Assembly (NCBI GenBank): GCA_014730055.1 | Contig: WJIV01000060.1 | Coordinates: forward strand, 1 to 6,252 | Length of the DNA stretch: 6,252 nucleotides | Source: Candidatus Bathyarchaeota archaeon | GTDB lineage: Archaea; Thermoproteota; Bathyarchaeia; TCS64 | Direction of reading: 5' to 3' | Shown here: positions 1 through 4,422 of the stretch, one piece after another | How the letters are laid out: each line of letters starts with the position of its first letter | Position numbering within the stretch: position 1 is the first letter of the stretch | Made by a program: the position numbers and the translations under genes | The notes under the pieces: model-generated | What the model was told of the DNA's origin: nothing | The model's database searches: none | The model's input: the letters and a program-made list of their open reading frames with translations, nothing else

Positions 1-15
1 ATTGACATGTGATTG

Positions 16-23
16 TTTATTTT
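16..23 (+). promoter_or_regulatory. possible TATA element for the membrane-anchored winged-helix gene
   Basis: TTTATTTT lies about 35-42 bases before the ATG at 58. An archaeal TATA box at this place would start transcription near position 45 and leave a leader of roughly a dozen bases. The match is ordinary AT-rich sequence and there is no clear Shine-Dalgarno, so this is only a suggestion. Confidence 0.25.
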
Positions 24-57
24 CGAAACTGTAATTAAGTTAGAATACTACAAAATT

Positions 58-741
58 ATGAACAACATGGCTCTAGTCTTCACGACAATGGCATTATTCA
101 TTGTTACCTTGGTAGCGTCTTGGATTTTTTATCAGAGGATCAAGATGGCTCAGGCAGAGTACGAGGACAGTAAGGAGTCTGTTCGAAACATTACCTTCGG
201 TTTCACTCGCCAGGTACAGAGAATCGAGAACGAGGTCCAGCGCCTCGAACGTGAGACCAACCAGGCAAAGTATGTTGCAAGCGAGGCAATCCGGTCGAAT
301 CAGGGAAACAATCAAGTTGCACTTGAGAGCATTAAAAAGATTCAGGAGGTAGATGAGAGAATCGACCAGATAGAATCAAGTCTTGATGATATAAAGGAGG
401 AAGTAAAAAAGTTATCCAAAGAGCCTAGGCCGGTGGTCATACCAAAGGGTGTTGAGGTCGACGCACCAATTCCGGTCCAAGAGGAAGATATATTCAAGGA
501 GTTAACCGAGACTGAACTGGATGTCCTCCGATTAATAGTAGATCTGAAGGAAGGCACTGTCCCAGAGATACGGGAGGAGATAGATAAGACGAGAGAGCAT
601 ACCGCTCGTTTGCTTAAAAAATTGTATGATCAAGGGTTCATCGACAGGAATACATCCAGCATGCCTTATCGATACTATATCCGCCCCGAGATCAAAGATC
701 TCCTGCTGGAGAAGAAGGAGCAAGAGACTTTAGGACGCTAG
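58..741 (+). CDS. membrane-anchored coiled-coil protein with C-terminal winged helix-turn-helix
   Basis: A 227-residue protein in three parts. Residues 5-25 are one hydrophobic helix (core LVFTTMALFIVTLVASWIF) followed by Arg and Lys, so by the positive-inside rule the N-terminus is outside and the rest cytoplasmic. Residues about 28-120 are rich in Glu, Lys, Arg and Gln with heptad-like hydrophobic spacing, typical of coiled coil. After a Pro/Val linker (122-142), residues 145-215 resemble a MarR/TrmB-like winged helix: LTETELDVLRLI, then EIREEIDKTREHTARLLKKL as the helix-turn-helix, then GFIDR and a wing ending in YYIRPE. An alternative TTG start at 13 would put about 15 extra residues before the membrane helix; the ATG at 58 gives a cleaner anchor. 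The protein is probably a membrane-tethered DNA-binding protein, perhaps a regulator or chromosome anchor. Its partner and target are not visible. It precedes the cupin-DP1 pair on the same strand by 36 bases, but the cupin seems to have its own promoter. Confidence 0.82.
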   Translation: MNNMALVFTTMALFIVTLVASWIFYQRIKMAQAEYEDSKESVRNITFGFTRQVQRIENEVQRLERETNQAKYVASEAIRSNQGNNQVALESIKKIQEVDERIDQIESSLDDIKEEVKKLSKEPRPVVIPKGVEVDAPIPVQEEDIFKELTETELDVLRLIVDLKEGTVPEIREEIDKTREHTARLLKKLYDQGFIDRNTSSMPYRYYIRPEIKDLLLEKKEQETLGR

Positions 742-748
742 GTTTAAT

Positions 749-758
749 CTTATATTTT
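749..758 (+). promoter_or_regulatory. TATA box for the cupin-DP1 transcript, leaderless
   Basis: CTTATATTTT in the 36-base gap is centred about 25 bases before the cupin ATG at 778, the usual archaeal TATA-to-start distance. That predicts transcription starting at or next to the start codon. The absence of a good Shine-Dalgarno before this ATG fits a leaderless mRNA. The T-rich stretch could also help end transcription of the preceding gene. Confidence 0.55.
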
Positions 759-777
759 CGCAATCATTTATGGGTGT

Positions 778-1119
778 ATGCAAGACACTACATGGGAGAA
801 GGCTCCAATGCTTGAGCCTGTACCCGGAGTTAAGATTAGTATCATAGGAAATGGAATGTACGCCACTATGTGCCACATAGTAATACAGCCGGGAGCGGTT
901 GTAGATTGGCATGGACACCATCAGGAACAAATGGGGACCCTAATATCGGGTAGAGGTGTGCTAACAAGTGGTGATAAGAAAGTTGAAGCTGAGGTTGGGT
1001 CCTCGTGGTTAATACCTCCAATGGAGCAGCACAAGTTTGAGACGAAAGGTGAAGAGCCCGCCGTTATCATAGAGACCTTCGCTCCGGCAAGGGTAGATTA
1101 CGTAATAAAAGCAAAGTAA
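778..1119 (+). CDS. small single-domain cupin protein
   Basis: A 113-residue cytosolic beta-barrel protein of the cupin_2 type. Motif 1 runs from G39 to G58: G-x5-H45-x-H47, then E50 and Q51, ending LISG. This is the metal-binding pattern common in small archaeal and bacterial cupins (HxHxxEQ). Motif 2 is G74-x5-P80-P-M-E-Q-H85, supplying the third His ligand. The metal set H45/H47/E50 or Q51/H85 is therefore complete and a bound divalent metal is expected. There is no signal peptide and no second domain. Small cupins act as isomerases, dioxygenases, sugar-binding or ligand-sensing proteins, and sequence alone does not choose among these. The ATG at 778 is preferred because a TATA box sits about 25 bases upstream; the ATG at 770 is out of frame. 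DP1 begins nine bases after the stop, so the two genes are probably cotranscribed, although no functional link is known. Confidence 0.9.
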   Translation: MQDTTWEKAPMLEPVPGVKISIIGNGMYATMCHIVIQPGAVVDWHGHHQEQMGTLISGRGVLTSGDKKVEAEVGSSWLIPPMEQHKFETKGEEPAVIIETFAPARVDYVIKAK

Positions 1120-1128
1120 AGATCTTTA
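1117..1128. repeat. perfect 12-bp palindrome between cupin stop and DP1 start
   Basis: TAAAGATCTTTA is fully self-complementary. It begins with the cupin stop codon TAA and ends one base before the DP1 ATG at 1129. It replaces any recognisable Shine-Dalgarno. It could be a protein-binding site, or it could be chance in AT-rich sequence; without a loop it would make a poor RNA hairpin. Confidence 0.5.
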
Positions 1129-2601
1129 ATGCCTGAGGAACTTAGCTCCCTTTTAACCCAATTACTGGATAAAGGCTACCAGATAAGCCCAGACGCTTTT
1201 CAAAAACTACAAGAGATGCCCTATAGCGAGGCCGATAGGCTGGTCAATAGAGTTCTCAATAGAACAAGTATTGGTTCCGACTTTTACTTGATAGACCGAA
1301 GCGTAATTGAGAACGCCACAATTACTACTCAATATGGTACTGAAGGGGTCAAAATTCCTTATGCAAAAAAAATTGATTCAAGAATCGAAATAATCTCACA
1401 TGAGGAGGCTAGACCATCGGGTGACGTTGATGGTTACATTGATTATTTTAATAGCCGATATACCCAACTTGAGAACATTCTAAAACAGAGGGTAGACGTT
1501 CGTGACTCTTTACCACTGTCTCAGGCCTTGAAGCTTCCAGTAAAATCAAACTTGAAGACCATGGGCATAGTTTCCAATAAGAGTGCTAGAGGAGATCGTC
1601 TCTTTATAGATTTGGAGGATACAGAGGCTCAGATGACTGTACTGGTTTCCGGGGAGGAGTTGATTAAGAAGGGTCTTGAAATATTAGATGATCAGGTTAT
1701 TTGTTTTGAAGGGTTCAAGTACCGAGATGATCTATTTATCGCCAACGATCTCATCTGGCCTGATGTACCAATGCATGACTCAAATAGGTCAGATGAGGAT
1801 GTTTGTGCCATCTTTGTGGGGGATATTCATGTGGGGAGCCGCTGGTTTCGAGAGGATCTATTTGATAAATTCGTTAAGTGGATGAACCTTGAGCTCGGTC
1901 CGCAACCCTCAAGAGATCTCGCATCGAAAGTCAAGTACCTTGTCATTACCGGGGATCTCGTTGATGGGGTCGGGATCTATCCTGACCAGATTGATGAGCT
2001 TTTGATACCCACCCAAAAGGCACAGTATAAAGAGGCTGCCAAATTATTATCTGAGCTACCTGAATATGTTGAAATCATAATAATCCCTGGTAACCACGAT
2101 GCTGTCCGCAGGAGTTTACCTCAACCCCCGATTCCAGAGAAGTATGCCTCAGAACTTTATGATGATCCAAGGGTTCACATGCTCCCAAACCCCAGCACTT
2201 TCAAGTTACATGGGGTTGAGGTCATGGCGGCTCATGGAAAAGGACTTGATGACATACTCAGCTCAACCCCAGGATATGATTTTCATCATCCTGTGAGTGG
2301 GGTTGAGCTGATGTTAAGGTGTAGATTGTTCGCGCCAGTTTATGGACAGACAACGCCCATTGCCCCTGAAAGGATAGACAGACTTGTGATGAGAACGGTT
2401 CCAGATGTATTAGCCATGGGACATGTCCACATCTATGAATCAAGGAAGTACAAGGGTATTACCCTGATTAGCAGTGGTAGCTTCCAGGATCAGACTCCCT
2501 TCCAGAAGAGGATGAAGTTAAAACCGACCCCGGGGCTTGTGTCTGTATTTAATTTGAAGAACCATCAACAAATACCTCTTGACTTTGAAAGATTGGACTA
2601 A
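1129..2601 (+). CDS. polB: DNA polymerase D (DNA polymerase II) small subunit DP1
   Basis: A 490-residue B-subunit of archaeal family D DNA polymerase, which pairs with the large catalytic subunit DP2 in the replicative enzyme and supplies the Mre11-like 3'-5' proofreading nuclease. The N-terminal 45 residues (LLTQLLDKGYQISPDAFQKL onward) are the helical N-terminal module of B subunits. A charged linker follows, then an OB-fold at about 136-214. The calcineurin-like phosphoesterase domain occupies about 225-465 with every motif intact: GDIH (D232, H234), TGDLVDG (D276), PGNHD (N322, H323, D324), AAHG (H369) and GHVH (H432, H434). The C-terminus keeps the family's PTPGLVSVFNL ending. The nuclease is therefore predicted active, unlike eukaryotic B subunits, which have lost these residues. 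It is shorter than Pyrococcus DP1 (just over 600 residues), mainly in the linker. It lies nine bases behind the cupin gene. Its last 53 bases overlap the convergent DUF99 gene. DP2 is not in the window. Confidence 0.97.
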   Translation: MPEELSSLLTQLLDKGYQISPDAFQKLQEMPYSEADRLVNRVLNRTSIGSDFYLIDRSVIENATITTQYGTEGVKIPYAKKIDSRIEIISHEEARPSGDVDGYIDYFNSRYTQLENILKQRVDVRDSLPLSQALKLPVKSNLKTMGIVSNKSARGDRLFIDLEDTEAQMTVLVSGEELIKKGLEILDDQVICFEGFKYRDDLFIANDLIWPDVPMHDSNRSDEDVCAIFVGDIHVGSRWFREDLFDKFVKWMNLELGPQPSRDLASKVKYLVITGDLVDGVGIYPDQIDELLIPTQKAQYKEAAKLLSELPEYVEIIIIPGNHDAVRRSLPQPPIPEKYASELYDDPRVHMLPNPSTFKLHGVEVMAAHGKGLDDILSSTPGYDFHHPVSGVELMLRCRLFAPVYGQTTPIAPERIDRLVMRTVPDVLAMGHVHIYESRKYKGITLISSGSFQDQTPFQKRMKLKPTPGLVSVFNLKNHQQIPLDFERLD

Positions 2602-3154
2602 GCCCCTTTGCAATGATATCAGCTACTCTAACCGCCTCAGGCATCCGACATGTAATTGTCTGCTCATCCAGAACCTGTTCGGCAAAATCTATGGTGCACC
2701 CCACTTTCTCAAAGTATATCTCAGGATATCTTCCTGATTCGAATTTATTTATCTCACCAAGGGCTTCATATCTTGCCCACCTCTTTTTCCAGTCTGGAAA
2801 ATGTTTACGCAGAGCATCTCTTGTTGCTTCCATATCAGGAAAAATACCACTATATACAATTACAGGAATCCCTGTTTTCTTGTAAACATACTCAACATCC
2901 ATGACATTAAAGCCTCCAAATGTAGCACCCCCGAGAATTATGACCTCTACTTCAGTTTTTTCTAAATTGTTTAACAAGATATTAGTTGAGTCCAATCCAT
3001 CAACTAGAATACGGTCTACATTTACATCTAGGATCCTATCCCTTTCTAGGGTTGCACAGCATAATGCTGTATACTGCTTAGCGCTAGATGTTCCTCGGTA
3101 GAATGCCTCGAAGCTACCGTCTTGTACCCCTGCTACCGTATAATGGGGTGTCAA
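2549..3154 (-). CDS. DUF99 (UPF0215) family protein, endonuclease V-like fold
   Basis: A 201-residue protein matching the archaeal DUF99/UPF0215 family: an N-terminal G-V-Q-D12-G-S-F strand, VDGLDSTNIL (D52, D55), the hallmark GGATFGGFNVMDVEYV (GFN 81-83, D86), then GIPVIVYSGIFPD, and a C-terminal PEAVRVADIIAKG helix. The family is related in fold to endonuclease V (RNase H-like) and has no firmly established biochemical role; action on nucleic acid is inferred. In the LDGxTFAGFN-type motif as I recall it, an acidic residue precedes the first Gly; here the sequence reads LGG, so that position should be compared across the family. The start is TTG, the only plausible one: an in-frame stop lies 15 bases upstream, and the TTG overlaps the TGA of the RHH gene as TTGA, so the two genes are probably translationally coupled. 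The final 17 codons overlap the end of DP1 on the other strand and lie beyond the conserved core. Confidence 0.88.
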   Translation of the reverse strand: MTPHYTVAGVQDGSFEAFYRGTSSAKQYTALCCATLERDRILDVNVDRILVDGLDSTNILLNNLEKTEVEVIILGGATFGGFNVMDVEYVYKKTGIPVIVYSGIFPDMEATRDALRKHFPDWKKRWARYEALGEINKFESGRYPEIYFEKVGCTIDFAEQVLDEQTITCRMPEAVRVADIIAKGLSPIFQSQEVFVDGSSN

Positions 3155-3585
3155 TACTTGTCGAGTTTACCTTGGATCTTGCACTTTATTAGGAATTGGG
3201 CGTAGGCCTTCCTAGGGACCTTTACAGTACCTGATCTTACCACGATGCTCTTTACATTGTTTAACGCATTTTTATCGACGTCCTTCTCGAAAATAATGGT
3301 CCCAGAGCTCTCTATCCCAAAAGGACCCATTTCTGAGGCTATTTCCTTGATATCGTCCTTGCTTAGGATTACTTCACCCTCATCATCTATGGTCAGAATA
3401 AAGTCAATTCCGGAGTTAGATGGCTGATCATAGAATGAAGGCTCATCATAATCCCCATTTATGAATTCTTCAAGGGCTTTGTTAACGACGTCAGCGACCC
3501 GCTTACCATCTTTCTTTGCTAAGCTGAAAACTTCGTGATATAGCTCGGTGTCCAGACCACGAATAGCGACGGTTTTACGGGGCAT
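3151..3585 (-). CDS. ribbon-helix-helix (CopG/Arc-type) DNA-binding protein with uncharacterised C-terminal domain
   Basis: A 144-residue predicted repressor. Residues 3-9 (RKTVAIR) form the DNA-contacting strand, about 12-25 (DTELYHEVFSLAKK) the first helix and about 28-42 (KRVADVVNKALEEFI) the second: the layout of a CopG/Arc/MetJ ribbon-helix-helix dimer. An acidic linker (44-58) leads to a roughly 85-residue alpha/beta-looking domain, IDFILTIDDEGEVILSKDD followed by strand-rich GTIIFEKDV and IVVRSGTVKVP. I do not recognise this domain; it may sense a ligand or mediate oligomerisation. The ATG at 3585 has a GGAG Shine-Dalgarno 11 bases upstream. A tandem array of 8-bp boxes begins at this start codon and extends upstream, so autoregulation is very likely. 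The gene ends in TTGA, overlapping the DUF99 start. An RHH gene placed first, with a self-operator and an overlapping putative nuclease, recalls type II toxin-antitoxin layout, but DUF99 is not a known toxin. Confidence 0.88.
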   Translation of the reverse strand: MPRKTVAIRGLDTELYHEVFSLAKKDGKRVADVVNKALEEFINGDYDEPSFYDQPSNSGIDFILTIDDEGEVILSKDDIKEIASEMGPFGIESSGTIIFEKDVDKNALNNVKSIVVRSGTVKVPRKAYAQFLIKCKIQGKLDKY

Positions 3586-3640
3586 GTTTACAGATTCTCC
3601 TGTTTACCTGTTTATTTGTTTACTTGTTTACATGTTAACA
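3585..3640. repeat. in-phase array of 8-bp palindromic operator boxes (TGTTTACA)
   Basis: On the plus strand, five contiguous 8-bp units begin at 3601, 3609, 3617, 3625 and 3633: TGTTTACC, TGTTTATT, TGTTTACT, TGTTTACA and TGTTAACA. A sixth, TGTTTACA, begins at 3585, exactly two units before the first, leaving one degenerate in-phase slot (3593-3600, GATTCTCC). The box is a near-palindrome (TGT..ACA) and the last copy is a perfect one. Tandem 8-bp palindromic boxes are how the RHH repressor MetJ recognises DNA, with adjacent dimers binding cooperatively. The array lies between the predicted transcription start and the start codon of the RHH gene, so it is most likely that protein's operator. 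The repeats are read directly; the binding protein is inferred. Confidence 0.9.
3597..3600 (-). promoter_or_regulatory. Shine-Dalgarno of the RHH gene, within the broken operator slot
   Basis: On the minus strand the sequence reads GGAG, 11 bases before the ATG at 3585. It supports that start. It falls inside the single in-phase unit of the array that does not match the box consensus. Confidence 0.6.
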
Positions 3641-3646
3641 AGTAAT

Positions 3647-3654
3647 CTTATAAG
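3647..3654. promoter_or_regulatory. palindromic TATA box, probably shared by the divergent RHH and winged-helix genes
   Basis: CTTATAAG is self-complementary and overlaps a second palindrome, ATAAGCTTAT, at 3650-3659. Measured about 25 bases from its centre, transcription would start near 3625 on the minus strand, inside the box array. On the plus strand it would start near 3676, giving a leader of about 33 bases with a Shine-Dalgarno. No better TATA candidate is present in the 123-base gap. Confidence 0.55.
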
Positions 3655-3665
3655 CTTATCGTTCC

Positions 3666-3673
3666 TGTAAACA
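3666..3673. promoter_or_regulatory. isolated inverted operator box TGTAAACA on the winged-helix side
   Basis: TGTAAACA is the exact reverse complement of the array consensus TGTTTACA. It lies between the shared TATA box and the predicted plus-strand transcription start, so binding there would block the winged-helix gene. It is one base off the 8-bp phase of the main array. This suggests one repressor controls both directions. Confidence 0.55.
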
Positions 3674-3678
3674 TTCTG

Positions 3679-3691
3679 CCCCACTTCGGGG
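3679..3691 (+). other. short GC hairpin in the winged-helix leader
   Basis: CCCC, a five-base ACTTC loop and GGGG can form a four-pair stem just before the GGAG Shine-Dalgarno. It lies downstream of the predicted transcription start, so it would be in the mRNA leader. The stem is short and may have no role. Confidence 0.3.
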
Positions 3692-3695
3692 ATCC

Positions 3696-3699
3696 GGAG
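3696..3699 (+). promoter_or_regulatory. Shine-Dalgarno of the winged-helix gene
   Basis: GGAG lies nine bases before the ATG at 3709 and supports that start. It contrasts with the apparently leaderless cupin and metallo-hydrolase genes in the same window. Confidence 0.6.
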
Positions 3700-3708
3700 T
3701 TAGATTAG

Positions 3709-4371
3709 ATGCCAAACACGGTAGCCCTAGATAGTAGTAAGAACAAGGATAAAAAACGATCGATTAAGCGGTCCCAGTCGGATGGGAGTAAATTTACAAA
3801 ATATGTAGAGATTTTTCGAAAATTATTATTATTAAATGAAAAGAATGATCTGGCTACTACCCTGAAAAATATTCAGGAACTGATGAACTTCAGCGAGAAG
3901 ATATTCAGCAGTAGTAGCGTTAGCGAGACCTTCCTGTATTTCTGCCTGCATGGGGCATCAACGGCATGGGTACTCCAATGCGAGCTTAACATGCCAGAGG
4001 CTACAGTATACAGGGCCCTAAAGAGATTAAGAGCAATGGGAATAGTTGTTCCAGCTCTCAAAGTTAGTAAGGTTAAAAGAAGTAAGGGTGGCCCACGCCC
4101 AACTGTATGGGCACTAGAGAGTGCCAGCCCAGATGAGGTAAGTAGTGCCCTAAAACACCACTACAGGATGCTGAGTCCAAAATTCAGAGTAGCCGAAGAA
4201 GTAGCACAGACCATCTTGGACGAGTTTACAGGAAAATCCGAACCAATGGAGATAAACTACGTTGAGATAATGTCTCACGTAAAAGCATTAAAGATCCCAT
4301 TCAAGGGACCGGATATAGCTGACCTAGCAGCACAATATCTCCACGAGAAAGGAATGAAGATCTGGAGATAG
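3709..4371 (+). CDS. winged helix-turn-helix regulator, 220 residues
   Basis: A cytosolic DNA-binding protein, divergent from the RHH-DUF99 operon. Residues 11-23 are a strongly basic tail (KNKDKKRSIKRSQ). Residues 29-68 are helical and may form a dimerisation segment. The winged helix spans about 70-137: VSETFLYFCLHGASTAW, then the recognition helix MPEATVYRALKRLRAMGIV (95-113), then a basic wing (KVSKVKRSKGGPRPTVWAL). This is the TrmB/MarR-like pattern of archaeal regulators. A C-terminal helical region (155-220, ending in HEKGMKIWR) may be a second small DNA-binding or dimer domain; I do not recognise it. There is no ligand domain, zinc motif or membrane segment. The ATG at 3709 has a GGAG nine bases upstream. 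The shared control region, with an operator box on this side, suggests regulation together with the RHH gene. A strong hairpin follows the stop codon. The target genes are unknown. Confidence 0.82.
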   Translation: MPNTVALDSSKNKDKKRSIKRSQSDGSKFTKYVEIFRKLLLLNEKNDLATTLKNIQELMNFSEKIFSSSSVSETFLYFCLHGASTAWVLQCELNMPEATVYRALKRLRAMGIVVPALKVSKVKRSKGGPRPTVWALESASPDEVSSALKHHYRMLSPKFRVAEEVAQTILDEFTGKSEPMEINYVEIMSHVKALKIPFKGPDIADLAAQYLHEKGMKIWR

Positions 4372-4384
4372 ATTATACTCCCCC

Positions 4385-4413
4385 ACCCTCCTCACCGTCT
4401 CAGTGAGGAGGGT
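4385..4413. terminator. hairpin terminator between convergent genes
   Basis: An 11-bp perfect stem (4385-4395 with 4403-4413, ACCCTCCTCAC against its complement) encloses a seven-base loop and is followed on the plus strand by ACCTTTTAA. It lies 13 bases after the winged-helix stop and 9 bases beyond the metallo-hydrolase stop, so it can serve both directions. The T-run is short and only on the plus side, so it best fits the winged-helix gene. Confidence 0.7.
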
Positions 4414-4422
4414 ACCTTTTAA

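Noticed and set aside
1..12. End of an upstream plus-strand gene finishing at the TGA at 10-12
   Set aside because: Only three sense codons are visible, which cannot support a gene call.
13..57. TTG start at 13 for the first gene
   Set aside because: It would add 15 residues before the membrane helix from a weak start. The ATG at 58 gives a compact anchor. It is kept only as an alternative.
94..723. Minus-strand open frames opposite the first gene
   Set aside because: Short, rich in Ser and Leu in the way antisense frames are, with no motif; the plus-strand gene has a clear domain structure.
2600..2640. Terminator for DP1
   Set aside because: No hairpin or T-run was found after the DP1 stop; the region is coding on the other strand.
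2613..3101. Plus-strand open frames opposite the DUF99 gene
   Set aside because: They overlap one another and the DUF99 gene, carry no recognisable motifs and have no promoter or Shine-Dalgarno. They are shadows of the minus-strand gene.
3585..3640. The short repeats as a CRISPR array or microsatellite
   Set aside because: Units are 8 bp with no spacers, and they vary at defined positions while keeping the TGT..A pattern and near-palindromy. This fits an operator rather than CRISPR or slippage-derived DNA.
3586..3708. Replication origin iterons or a plasmid partition centromere
   Set aside because: RHH proteins also bind repeated centromeres, and repeats can mark origins. However, there is no ParA-like ATPase, Rep or Cdc6 gene, and no AT-rich unwinding region beyond the TATA box. 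The neighbours look chromosomal.
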